Origin: Fen-549 sp964636655
Lineage (GTDB): Bacteria > Actinomycetota > Thermoleophilia > Gaiellales > Gaiellaceae
Length of the DNA: 64,000 nt
NCBI GenBank assembly: GCA_964636655.1
Contig: CAZWTK010000003.1
Coordinates: 1 to 64,000 of the forward strand
Direction: 5' to 3'
Notes under the pieces: generated by a model
Databases searched by the model: none
What the model was told of the DNA's origin: nothing
The model's input: only the letters and a program-made list of their open reading frames with translations
Shown here: piece by piece, positions 1-10,150 of the stretch
Layout of the letters: each line of letters begins with the position of its first letter
Position numbering within the stretch: position 1 is the first letter of the stretch
Program-made: the position numbers and the translations under genes

Positions 1-802
1 TCACGTTGGTGGCGGCGACGTCGAAGTTGAGCGCCGAGCGGCCGAAGTGCGAAAGGCGGTTCGTTATCCCGTGGATCCCGAAGCCGCCGAGCCCCTCGGG
101 ATCGACCACGTTGACCGGATCGCCCCAGGCGTAGGCATACAGGTTCGTATCCCCACCGGAGAAGTCGAGCGGGTCCTCCGATATGAACCTCCCCGTCTCT
201 GGGCCGTAGTCCCTGGCGCCGAAGTGGGTCAGGCCGGTATCCGAGTCATAGAGCCCTCCGGCGAAGCCGAAGGGCTGGAAGCCGGGGTTGGTGTCCTTGG
301 TGACTCTTCCGTAGGAGTCGTAGTCGAGCTCCTGGGCGATTGCGCCCGTCTCTGTGTTGACGACCAGACGCGGGCTGTCTCTCTCGTTCGAGACAACGCG
401 GTAGGTGACACCGCCTCTGACCATGTAGTCGGGGGTGACCGCCGAGGATGCGTAGACGAAGCGGGTCTTGGCGCCGTCTGCGTCCTCCTCTGCGACGGGG
501 GAAGAGCCTTCTCCGTAGACGAAGCCCTGAACGAGCTCGCCGTCCACCCGCTTCCCGATCCTGTTACTGAGCGGGTCGTAGAGGTAGCTAACCTTCGTGC
601 CGTCTGGGAGGGTGGCGCCTTCGAGCTCGCCGAGCGAGTCGAAGTCGAAGGTTGTCGTCTCGCCGCTCTCGGTGTTCGTGACGGAGGCCAGGTCGCCGTT
701 TGCCGAGTAGGAGTAGGTGTTGGAGCCGAAGCTAGTCAGGTGGTCTCGGGCGTCGTAGGAGGCGTTGAGGGTTACGCCGTCGGAGCTTGCGAGTGACGAA
801 TC
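1..802 (-). pseudogene. Orphan Rhs core plus alternative C-terminal tip (5'-truncated, runs off window start)
   Basis: The minus-strand frame is open from an in-frame stop at 803-805 to base 2 and continues beyond the window. Positions about 81-786 match 1842-2547 of the main Rhs gene at a constant offset of 1761 bp, in the same frame; I see roughly 15 amino-acid differences over about 235 residues. The segment holds the end of the YD repeats, the conserved Rhs core (ETGRFISEDPLDFSGG) and the NLYAYAWGDPVNVVDP boundary. After DPEGLGG the sequence departs from the main gene (FGIHGITNRLSHFGRS), so it carries a different tip. There is no plausible start codon or Rhs N-terminus: the first Met is internal. 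This fits a displaced cassette that can swap its tip into the expressed gene by recombination through the shared core (known for Rhs/Cdi loci; inferred here). Confidence 0.75.
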
Positions 803-886
803 TCAGAGAAGAAGGGCAAGCTGGAAGCGATGCGCCGCCTCGAGCGCGACCTGGCTCATCACGTCTTCAGGCCGATGGAGGCGTAG
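797..886 (+). mobile_element. Possible 3' remnant of an IS110-like transposase
   Basis: A 29-codon plus-strand stretch ends at TAG 884-886 and reads KKGKLEAMRRLERDLAHHVF. This resembles the basic C-terminal tail of IS110-family transposases, which often end in an EAxRxLxRxLA-type motif. It begins about 10 bp from position 786, where the orphan Rhs core stops matching the main gene. There is no upstream transposase body and no terminal repeat, so at best it is a scar. The call rests on a short motif. Confidence 0.3.
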
Positions 887-933
887 GCGCTGATCTGGCG
901 GTCAGAGACATCTCCGAGCCACAGCTCACCGCC

Positions 934-1266
934 TTAGGAGACGGCCTTGACCGTTGCATAGCCGATCTTCTCTAACCCCTCTGCGAGCGCGAACCGAGTC
1001 CCCACCGGGAGCCGCGCCCTCACGACCGAGGCAACCGATTCGTCGAAAAACAAATCGACAATCCCGGTTCCGCCGGCCGGGATGCATTCTTCGTCGATCC
1101 GCGTTTCACACATCCCGATCGAGACCGGGTCCTCACCTTCGATGAGACAGAGCGGGCGATATCCGGTTCGAATAGCCTGCGCTCGGTCGCTTTCCGAAGG
1201 GAGTAGCAGAGTGACCTCCGCCAGAACGTTGATCCCGCCAGAGCGGTTCAGCAGCGAATCAGCCAT
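934..1266 (-). CDS. Small EF-Tu domain III-like protein, candidate immunity protein for the Rhs tip
   Basis: The product is 110 aa. The ATG at 1266 overlaps the last 8 nt of the Rhs gene (stop 1261-1259), so the two are translationally coupled, the usual position of an immunity gene behind a polymorphic toxin tip. The protein resembles the third (beta-barrel) domain of elongation factor Tu: an N-terminal strand (NVLAEVTLLLP), a GYRP motif near residue 35, and GTRFALAEG followed by IGYATVKAV near the end, matching the EF-Tu GLRFAIREGG...GAGVV region. It has no GTPase domain and no signal peptide, so it should be cytoplasmic. Immunity is inferred from position. A decoy or EF-Tu-mimic mechanism is possible. 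It could instead be an unrelated housekeeping barrel protein. Confidence 0.75.
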   Translation of the reverse strand: MADSLLNRSGGINVLAEVTLLLPSESDRAQAIRTGYRPLCLIEGEDPVSIGMCETRIDEECIPAGGTGIVDLFFDESVASVVRARLPVGTRFALAEGLEKIGYATVKAVS

Positions 1267-4200
1267 GGAATCTCACAGGTCCGTATGGGAAAAAACGGCC
1301 GGGAACATAGTACGCGAGACCCCCCTCTCCGGGGAGATCGAGGACTTCGACTCCATCGAGAACTGACCGAGGAAATCGCGCCGAAGTCACGCTCGTCGCC
1401 CATCCTCTGTCAACAAACGCCTGCGCCTGCGCTTTCGTCGGATAGAAGTATTTCCCGTGCCTGGCTGAGTTACCGGCTATTCGATACGCACCGTATTCGG
1501 CGATATCCGCGGCTTCTCCATCACCTACTGCCCGATAAAGAACAACCCCGCGTCGGGCGTTTACAGCGGCGCCCCCCCAAAAACCCACGCCGGCGGTCGC
1601 CAGGGTGAGCGTTGTCGCTCCCAGGTTGTCGCAGGCCGCAAGCGAGGCGAAGGAGCCCATGACGGTCGCCGCTCCCTTCGCCCACCAGGGGGAGCTCGGA
1701 TCGGTAGCCACCTCAGCCCAGGCGGCAGCGGCCCTGTTGGCGTAGTACGTGGCGCCCGTCTCCCTGCCGATCCAGTTGATCCCGCCGGCCGCGTAGTCGA
1801 AGGGGGCATTGACGGTGTCCCAGACGCCACTGACGATACCCCAGCCGCCGAGCCCGGCGGGATCGACGACGTTGACCGGATCGCCCCAGGCGTAGGCGTA
1901 GAGGTTCGTGTCCCCGCCAGAGAAGTCGAGTGGGTCCTCCGATATGAACCTCCCCGTCTCTGCGTCGTAGTCCCTGGCGCCGAAGTGGGTCAGGCCGGTA
2001 TCCGAGTCATAGAGGCCGCCGGCGAAGCCGAAGGGCTGGAAGCCGGGGTTGGTGTCCTTGGTGACTCTTCCGTAGGAGTCGTAGTCGAGCTCTTGGGCGA
2101 TCTCGCCGGTAGAGCTGTTGACGATCAGGCGCGGGCTGTCTCTCTCGTCCGAGACGATCCGGTAGCTGACACCGCCTCTGACCATGTAGTCGGGGGTGAC
2201 GGCCGAGGAGGCGTAGACGAAGAGCGTCTTGGTGCCGTCTGCGTCCTCCTCTGCGACCGGGGAAGAGCCTTCTCCGTAGACGAAGCCCTGAACGAGCCGG
2301 CCGTCCACCCGCTTCCCGATCCTGTTACCGAGCGGGTCGTAGAGGTAGCTAACCTTCGTGCCGTCTGGGAGGGTGGCGCCTTCGAGCTCGCCGAGCGAGT
2401 CGAAGTCGAAGGTTGTCGTCTCGCCGCTCTCGGTGTTCGTGACGGAGGCCAGGTCGCCGTTTGCCGAGTAGGAGTAGGTGTTGGAGCCGAAGCTAGTCAG
2501 GCGGTCTCGGGCGTCGTAGGAGGCGTTGAGGGTTACGCCGTCGGAGCGGGTGGCGGAGGTGCGGTTGCCGTTGGCGTCGTAGGCGTAGCTCTCGACGACC
2601 GCGCCGTCTTGCTTCACCTCGACTAGGTGACCGGCCTCGTCGTAACCGTAGACGAAGTCGTGGCTGCCCTGCGGCGTTGTATCGGTCTTGGTGCTGAGCC
2701 GCCCGAGATCGTCGTAGGAGTAGGCCAGTTGGAGCAGCGGCTGACCGGAGAACGCTGTCGTCGCCTTCGTGCGGGCGCCATAGCCGTCGTGCTCGTAGGT
2801 CGTAGCGACGTCGTCGAGGCTCAGTCCGTCGATCAGACCGTTGGCGGGGTTCGGCTGGAGGGTAAGGGCGCCCGCCTTCGTCAGCAGGCCGTCCTTGTCG
2901 TACTGATAGGAGACCTTCGATCCGTTCACCGTTTCCGAGGAGACTCGGAGCTGGTTGTCGTAGTCCCACTCGATGTGTCCGTCGACGGGGCTGACCAGGG
3001 TCTCGGTGAGCGGGAGCGGGCCGTCGTAGCTGAAGTTGAGCGTCGCTCCCGGTCCGGAGATCGACGTCAGCTTGCCGCTCGTTGTGTCGTAGCGGTAGGT
3101 CGTTCGTCCCGCCGACCAGTCGATCGTCTTCAGCCGCCCGGCGCTGTCGTAGCCGTAGTCGATCGTCGAGCCGTCGGGCCTAGTTATCCCGGTGAGGTCG
3201 CCGTCCTTGTCCCAGCTGTAGCCGGTCTCGCTCGTACCTCCGCCCGCATCGGGCTGGGTCAGCGTCAGCGGCCGGTCTACGGCGTCGTAGCTGAAGCTGC
3301 TCGGCTGGCGTCCGGGCGGCGTGATCGAGGTCAGATTCCCGTTGGCGTCGTAGGTGTAATCGATAGCGTGCCCATCGCTGAGCGTTTGTCTCGTCAGGCG
3401 CCCCGCCAGGTCGTACTCGTAGCTCTCGACTTGATCGAGCGGGTCGGTGACGGAGGCGAGATTCCCTGCGTCGTCGTAGGCGAATCGCCAGCTGCGTGAG
3501 CCCTGCGTCCTCTCGACCAGGCGCCCGTGCTCGTCGTAGCTGGAGCCGACCGGCTCGAGATCGCTCATCTGCTCGAAGAACGGCCTCCGCTGTGCATCTA
3601 CGTAGGTCGAGGTGGTGCGACCCTCGGCCGACGTGCTCGTGAAGCTGTCGTCCCAACCGTCGAAGGTGGTCGAGAACGTCCCGCCCAGGTTCAGCTGCCA
3701 GGAGAGCTGAGCCGAGAAGGGATCGCTCGCGTCCGGGACCTCTGCGCTCTGGGTTTTCGTCGTCTCGATCGTGCGCCCGGACGGAGTCGTCAAGGCTGTG
3801 TCGGCCGCGTAGGGCGCCTGGAGGCCGTAGCGCGGGTCGGAGCCGGGATTCGCGACCAGCGTGGTTCCGTCCGAGTCGCTGAGCGTCCTCTTTCCGTACC
3901 AGTCGATGGAGAGCTCGTTCGACGTGCCGTCCGGATTCGTGACCTTGCGGCCGGTCGTGTGGTAGTCGTCCATCTTGATCCGGTGCCGACTCGTGCGGCC
4001 CAGCGCGGTTGTCGTAGAGACCTCGAAGCCCTCGGCGTCGTCTACTCGGGCGAGTGTTCGCGATCCTCCGACCGCGTTTTCGTCCTNNNNNNNNNNNNNN
4101 NNNNNNNNNNNNNNNNNNNNNNNNNNNNNNNNNNNNNNNNNNNNNNNNNNNNNNNNNNNNNNNNNNNNNNNNNNNNNNNNNNNNNNTCGGCGTCGTCTAC

Positions 4201-7200
4201 TCGGGCGAGTGTTCGCGATCCTCCGACCGCGTTTTCGTCCTTCACCAGCAGCCCAAGGGCGTCGTAAGTGAAACGAGAGCTGTTGCCCTTCGGGTCGGTG
4301 ATGCTGCGTAGTAAGCCGTCGCCGTTCGTATCGAAACTGACGCTCTCGTTCGCCGGGTTCGTAATCTTCGAGAGATATCCGTTGGCGTCGAGTTGCAGCG
4401 TTGTCCGCTGACCGTGCGGAGCGACGATCGCGGTGGGAACACCCGCTGCGTTTCGCTCGATCTCGGTCGTGTCGCCGTCGCCGTCGGTCAGGCCGATCAG
4501 CCGTCCAGCCGAGTCGTACGAGAAGCTGACCAGGGTCGCTCCGGTGAGCGCGTCTCGCGTCTGGAGATGGCGCCCCGTCTCGTCGAAGTCGAGGAGCAAT
4601 TGACCGTCACGCGAGGCAACCGTCTCGTCCTTGGCCGAGTAGCCGGGAAGCGGACTGTCGATCCGCTTCATCTCACCCCGGCCGTTGACGACGTAAGCCG
4701 TCCCACTCGGTGATACGGCGACGCCGGTAAACGCGCGACGCCACTCGCCGGTGTTGTAGATGGAGGCGACCAGCTTGATCGTCTCTCGTGGAGAGACAAC
4801 AAGAATGCGGTAGCCCTCGGCGACGATGAGTCCGCCCTCCCCATCGAATGCGATCCCTACGGCTTGCGTGGGAGTGTCGATTGCGGGCGTAGATGCACCG
4901 TCCCACGAGGGGCAGTTCGTATGGCAGGCCGGAGCCGTCACGCTCGAGACGACGCCCTCCGGAGTGATACGGCGAACCGCACCATGACCGTCGATGAAGT
5001 AGATACCTCCCTCGGGGCCGACGGCGATGTCTTTTACCTGGTAATACGTATTCGCCGCCCACGCAGGTCCGCCGTCTCCGGTCTCAGTTCCGCTCCCATC
5101 GCCCGCGACAAGGGTTAGAGACCCGTCGGTGCCTATGCGGCTGATGTATTGCGAATGGCTCGCGAAGTAGACACTGCCGTCATGTCCTACCGCGATGTGA
5201 GAAGGGTGACAGAGCCAGGTCTCGGCGGCCGGTTGGCCCGTATACCAGATCGGGTCATCGTCCCACTCGCAGGCATCGTTGGGGCCGCCGGCGATCGTAG
5301 AGATGAGGCCGTCGGGCGCGATCTTGCGGATTCGATTGGCGTCGTAATCGGCGATGTAAAGACTGCCGTCGGGACCAACCGCCATGTCCGTTGGATTGGA
5401 GAGCCTCGCATCTACGGCCGGGCCGCCGTCTCCAACATCGACCGGATCGTCTGGAGCCTCTCCCGTGCCGGCTACGGTTTCGATGATCCCGTCGGCACCG
5501 ACGCGGCTAATGGTGCGATAGGAGGTTTCGGCGACGAAGACACTTCCGTCCGGGCCCGAGCTGACTCCCGACGCATTATGGAACGAGGCGTTGCTTTGGA
5601 GGGAACAGTTATCGCCCGGAGGCGAACCTGTCGTCTCATTTGCGGAAGCCGAGACCCGACTCGAGCCAAGGGCCGAGAAAGCGCCACCAACGAGCTTCAG
5701 CGCAGTTGACGTAACGGAGTTGAGAATCTCTCCTCCGCCACCGCCGTCGTCGCAATACCATTCCTTGAAGCTGGGAGTGCTCATCTCGGTAGGCAGAGAG
5801 CGTGCGCTCCACTGTGAGCCGTCGCCCCCTCGTACCATTCTCGACACCGGGTCGTAGGAGTACTGCGCGTCGATCGTCCAACCGCCCAGACCGAGGCCGT
5901 GAGCGTCAAATACCCCGATCGGAGAAGCGACGCTTCCCCTGACTACCTGCCAAAGTGTCATCTCGCGGCCGACCGTCTGTGTGTATTCCTCATCGCCGCT
6001 AGGCAAATCCCAGCTGCGGTCGAGTATTCGAGTGACGACCGCGCCATTGTCATCGAACAAGTCGCCCGCAGGCGTCACGTATCGGAGCTCGTAGACGTAG
6101 CCAATCCTTGCCGTGATCCGCTGGCTGCCTTGTACGAGTCGTCCAAAACAGTCCTTTCGATCCCACGTGTAGGTGTATGTGAGATTTGGGGCAGGGGCGT
6201 ACGAGCGAGTGATCCTTTCGCCGGCGATCTCGACGATGAGATCGACGCGCTTCAGGGGCGCCGGGATCGTGTCACCAGTGAGTGAGAACGTGAATGTGTT
6301 CGATGCCGAACGACCCGGGACGCGATCACTTTGGTAGTGGAGACTGTAAGGCGTCCCCGCGATGCCGACCGCTTCACCGAGAGTCTGATTCTCGCAGCCG
6401 ATGATCGAGCCACTCTCGGTACAGGGATCGTCGCCGGGCGCACCGCTTTCAGGGCCCGGTTGGTGTGGGTATCTGGCGCCATTCGGAAGCGCCGAGCCGT
6501 AGTTGTAGTCGTATGGGCTGAAGTGAGAGATCGGGACACGCCAGAGGCTCTCGCCGGCTTGGTAGAGAGCCGCAAGCTCGCGGCGTTCGGCGTCTGTCAC
6601 ACCTAATTCGGCCAGCGCATCGGAATCCGCAGCCCGACCACTGCCATCGACGTCGAGCTCGGCTAGACCACCGGTTACGGAGAGGACTTTGACGACGCGA
6701 CCGTCCTTCTGCCCGATCCAGCGGCCCTCGGCGCGATCGTAGTAGCCCACGGGCACTGACAATCCGACCTTGAAATCGATGAAGTTCTCCGTGTAGCTGA
6801 CTACCGGTCGATCGAACTCAACTGCGCCGGCGCCGGCCGCCGTCGCCTCGTCGACGCTGTACTCGATCGCGTAGGTGTAGGCCGTCGATGCCGGTAGTTC
6901 GGCCGGCATGGATTGCGGGCCCGACGTCCCCACTGTGTACTCGGTTATGCGAACGCTCAGATTCTCGAGCGGCTGACTACTTCCATCGGGCATATTCATC
7001 GCCGCTGTCGTTCCCGCGGGGAAGATCAGTGTTGCCTGACGGGTTCCTGCCGAGTCTGTTACCTGGCTACCGCGGACAACCTGCTGTGTTCCGTTGGCGA
7101 GATTCACCGTAGAAACCGTGCTGTCGAGCGGCACGAGGGCGACATCGTCGATCCAGGCGTAGTCCTGCCAGGGCACGTCTACGTGGCGCTGCGCCTCGAG

Positions 7201-8853
7201 GTAGCCCTCTTTTTCGAGTACGAGCGTTAGCTGTCCGCCGCCGTTCACGGCCATGTAGATGTTTCCGTCCGAACGGCTCATCGTCTGCCCGAACTCCGGA
7301 TGACCAAGGACGCTCACGCTCACGCCTGGAAGAGGATCGCCCCCGCGAGTCGTGACCTTGCCGCGAATGACAGCGGCACGCGTCCGCTCGATTGTCCCGT
7401 CGGCAACGCCGGCCTGGATGGGATCGTCGCCCGTATAGAGGAAAGATGTCGCGTCGACGAACGGTGTGGTCGTCGTCTCGTCGAGCACGGGCGCAGACGG
7501 CATTGCGTCGTCCACGGGCTTGTAGGTGATCTCGAGCCGAGGCTGGAGCGAAGGTTTCCAATATTCGGAGGAAAGGAACGCCTGGAAGCCCTTGACCTTC
7601 TCGTCCTGCTGCTTGAGAAGGAAGCCGTTATTGGCGGCCGAGCCGTCAGTGATCTGTTGAATGGTCTGCAGGTCGGTGAAATCCCACCACTCAAAATCCA
7701 TCTTCGCGTCACTATTCGCGGTGGCGAGCGACGAGTCGATGTAGTCGCCGCCGCTGGTGGACCAGAAATGACCCGTGTCGTAGCGCTTCCAGGTCGCGGC
7801 GTTCGTGAAAGGCTTCGTCAAGGCATGGACGTCTACCGTGACGGCTTTCCGTCCCGTCTGCCACCACTTGTACAGGCCAATTCGGGCACCCGCGATATCG
7901 ACACCCTGAGGCAGCGAGCCGTCGACGTCGAAACGAAGTAGCGTTCGAGTTTGGTCTTTACCGTGCGACCCGACAGCCAGGACCGGGTTGTTACAGAAGC
8001 TCTTGTTCTTCGGGCCTCTGCTCTGGATCAAGCAGTCGACCGTGAAGCGCTCGGGTTCGGCGGCGACACTGATCGTCTGATCGATCTCGACCGGATAGGT
8101 GCGCTCGTTCGCGCGAAGCCAATCGCGATCGAGGCGAAGTGAGACGACGTACCGTTGTCGGCGGTACTCAACGGTGAAATCACACTGGGTCGTCTCGCCC
8201 GAGCTGTCGACGGCCGACGGAACCGGGATCGAGAACCTGACCTGCCCATGCGAGTCGATGACGACGATGCCGTCGTCTCCACTCTTTAGGCGCAGCCCTT
8301 TACTTGTCTCTAGAACGAAGCGGTAGGTATCCGGTACACGTGCGTTTTCGAGCGTCAGCTTCGCCTCGATACCGCTCGATTCGGCGACGTAGGTCACTGT
8401 CACGCCGCGCGAGACCCGGTAGGTCGCAGCGTTTCCGTCGACCGATGGAGCGCCGTGCGCCCTCTCGAGCTCCAGGTCGATCCAGTCATCGCCTCGAGCG
8501 ATTCTGATTGCTTTGCTTCCGTGGTTCGCGGGAACTCCGATCCGATACCTGTTAGCTCGATTCTCGTAGGCATACCCGTGCTCGCCTGTCCGAACGAGCG
8601 CGTTGTCGATCCGTTTCCACTTGCCCCCGTCCCGGTAGTTGACCGGCTCCTGATAGATGACCGAACGACGCACTCCTCCCTTTGCGCTGAACGTTCGCGA
8701 GTGGCTCGTTCGAAGCGAGACGATCTCTTGTCCCGGCGCGATCTGGGCGCCTGATCTCGATGTGCTCTTCGAATAGGCGGAGCCGGCTACCACGCACGCG
8801 ACGCACAGTGAAGCGGCGGAGAGGACGTAGAACCGTGGGGGAAACAGGTTCAT
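1259..8853 (-). CDS. Giant secreted Rhs/YD-repeat polymorphic toxin (interrupted by an assembly gap)
   Basis: ATG at 8853 follows AAAGGA. Residues 1-29 form a signal peptide ending near AGSAYS. Domains in order: a beta-rich region; a DNRLRE-like region (about 270-445); a carboxypeptidase-regulatory-like beta sandwich (about 495-575, GGDPLPGVSVSVLG); NHL-type repeats (about 1090-1400, repeated VGPDGSLYIAD); then YD repeats and the Rhs core, which ends in ETGRFISEDP and NLYAYAWGDPVNVVDPAGLGG. The 194-residue tip (codons 1262-1843) has a hydrophobic pre-toxin stretch and a terminal domain (VVLYRAVGDGEAADI, then GKYFYPTKAQAQAF) that recalls ADP-ribosyltransferase-like toxins; this is tentative. 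The N gap at 4087-4186 splits the frame, but removing the gap and one of its flanking 55-bp copies (155 nt) restores one frame of 2479 aa. Upstream genes are divergent; the immunity candidate overlaps the 3' end. Confidence 0.88.
4032..4241. repeat. Assembly gap of 100 N flanked by identical 55-bp ends
   Basis: Bases 4032-4086 and 4187-4241 are identical 55-mers either side of the N run. The second gap in this window has the same 55-bp design. This points to two contigs overlapping by one k-mer and joined with a placeholder, not to a biological repeat. Collapsing to a single copy puts the two halves of the Rhs gene in the same frame. Confidence 0.9.
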
Positions 8854-9089
8854 GCGGCTGTCCTTTACTCGGGGGAGAAGCGGCTTGGTCTGACCCTTTA
8901 GAGCATTTACAAAAGGAAAACAAAGGGGGGTCGAACGAAATTAATAGTCTGGGCCGCCTGGAGTCAAGAAGAATCCTCCTCGTGCGCGCTGATATCCCCC
9001 GACTAAGGGACTGAGGATGAAGGGACAGGACGGCGCGCGATCGGCGCGCAGACTCTGTCGCGGAAACCGCCAGGCGTAGGATCTCGATA
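8854..9089. promoter_or_regulatory. Divergent intergenic region between the Rhs toxin and ferredoxin reductase genes
   Basis: These 236 bp separate divergent genes and include a purine-rich, locally AT-rich patch (about 8898-8953) unusual for this window. The minus strand there contains TATTAATTTCG and TTGTAAATG, and ends in AAAGGA 9 nt before the Rhs ATG. This is a plausible location for the toxin promoter, but no clear -35/-10 pair stands out. Confidence 0.4.
9077..9082 (+). promoter_or_regulatory. Leaderless-type -10 box of the ferredoxin reductase gene
   Basis: TAGGAT lies 7 nt before the GTG at 9090 and no Shine-Dalgarno sequence is present. This is the spacing expected when transcription starts at the start codon. 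Confidence 0.5.
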
Positions 9090-10112
9090 GTGAGCAGCGC
9101 AGTTCACCCAGACGATGTCGTCGATGTGACCGTTCTCGGTGCCGGCCCGGCTGGGCTGGCGGCTGCCTACTACGCGGGGCACCGGCACGCATCCGTGCGC
9201 ATCGTCGAGAGCCTGGGGGAGGCGGGCGGCCAGCTGGTCGCGCTCTACCCCGAGAAGCAGATGGGCGACGTGGCCGGCTTTCCGAGTGTTGTCGCCCGCG
9301 AGCTCGCCTCGAGCCTGGTCGAGCAGGGGCTCCAGTTTCGGCCCGACCTTAGCCTGGGCGAGGAGGCCGTCTCGATGGAATCCGTCGAGCTGGACGGCGA
9401 GGAGCTGATTCGGCTCGGCACCGACGCGGGCAACACCTATCTCAGTCGCAGCCTGATCGTCACGACCGGGCACGGCGCCTTCTCCCCGCGCAAGCTCCCG
9501 CTCGAGGGCATCGACAAGTGGGAGGGGAAGGGACTGCACTACGCGGTGCGCGAGAAGGTGAGCTTCGCCGGCATGCGCTGCCTGATCGTGGGCGGAGGCG
9601 ACTCGGCGCTCGACTGGCTGCTCGGTCTCGCAGAGATCGCCGAACCGCCGATCGTGCTCGTTCATCGCCGCAACCGTTTCCGTGCGCACGAGTCGTCGCT
9701 GGCGAAGGCCAGGGCGCTGGAAGAGGAGGGAAAGGCGCGGATCATGACGCCCTGCGAGGTGCGCGAGATCCACGGCGCCGATCAAATCGAGGCGGTGACG
9801 ATCGAAAACACCTCTACTGGCGAGCGCGAGCAGGTCGCCTGCGAGGCGCTGATCACGCTGCTCGGCTTTTCCTCGCACCTGGGCGCGGTCGCCGAGTGGG
9901 GGCTGGAGCGCTTCGGCCGCCGCCAGCTGCTGGTTGATCCGGCGACCATGCGCACCTCTCGTTCGCGCATCTACGCCGCCGGCGACGTCGCGGGTTACGA
10001 AGGCAAGATCACGCTGATCACGATCGCCCTGGCCGAGGCCGCGATGGCCGCCAACAACGCCGTCGCCGAGATCCGGCACGAGAAGGCTCAGCCGGAGTAC
10101 TCGAGCGAGTAG
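9090..10112 (+). CDS. Ferredoxin--NADP+ reductase, thioredoxin-reductase-like type
   Basis: This 340-aa flavoprotein moves electrons between NADP(H) and ferredoxin in the cytoplasm. An N-terminal FAD-binding Rossmann motif (GAGPAGLAAAYYAG, near residue 16) is followed by GGQLVALYPEKQ, typical of the YumC/TrxR-like ferredoxin reductases. A second dinucleotide motif (GGGDSALDW, near 165) binds NADP(H), and a C-terminal AAGDVAGYEGK segment closes the FAD site. There is no CxxC redox pair between the domains, which argues against thioredoxin reductase. The GTG start at 9090 is supported by a TAGGAT box 7 nt upstream. It is the first of two co-directional genes, with HisN starting 38 bp downstream. 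Confidence 0.9.
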   Translation: MSSAVHPDDVVDVTVLGAGPAGLAAAYYAGHRHASVRIVESLGEAGGQLVALYPEKQMGDVAGFPSVVARELASSLVEQGLQFRPDLSLGEEAVSMESVELDGEELIRLGTDAGNTYLSRSLIVTTGHGAFSPRKLPLEGIDKWEGKGLHYAVREKVSFAGMRCLIVGGGDSALDWLLGLAEIAEPPIVLVHRRNRFRAHESSLAKARALEEEGKARIMTPCEVREIHGADQIEAVTIENTSTGEREQVACEALITLLGFSSHLGAVAEWGLERFGRRQLLVDPATMRTSRSRIYAAGDVAGYEGKITLITIALAEAAMAANNAVAEIRHEKAQPEYSSE

Positions 10113-10136
10113 CCGGCGGCGATCCGCACCGGTCGT

Positions 10137-10142
10137 CAAACT
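10137..10142 (+). promoter_or_regulatory. Possible leaderless-type -10 box of the HisN-like gene
   Basis: CAAACT lies 8 nt before the ATG at 10151, which has no Shine-Dalgarno sequence. It is a weaker match to the TAnnnT pattern seen at other genes here. Confidence 0.3.
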
Positions 10143-10150
10143 GAGCGTGG

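Noticed and set aside
1..2560. The 1-786 and 1842-2547 similarity as a pure assembly duplication
   Set aside because: The copies differ at many positions and diverge at both ends into different sequence, so a real duplicated core is more likely, although the window edge limits certainty.
9090..10112. Thioredoxin reductase
   Set aside because: There is no CxxC redox pair between the FAD and NADP domains; the sequence fits ferredoxin-NADP reductase.
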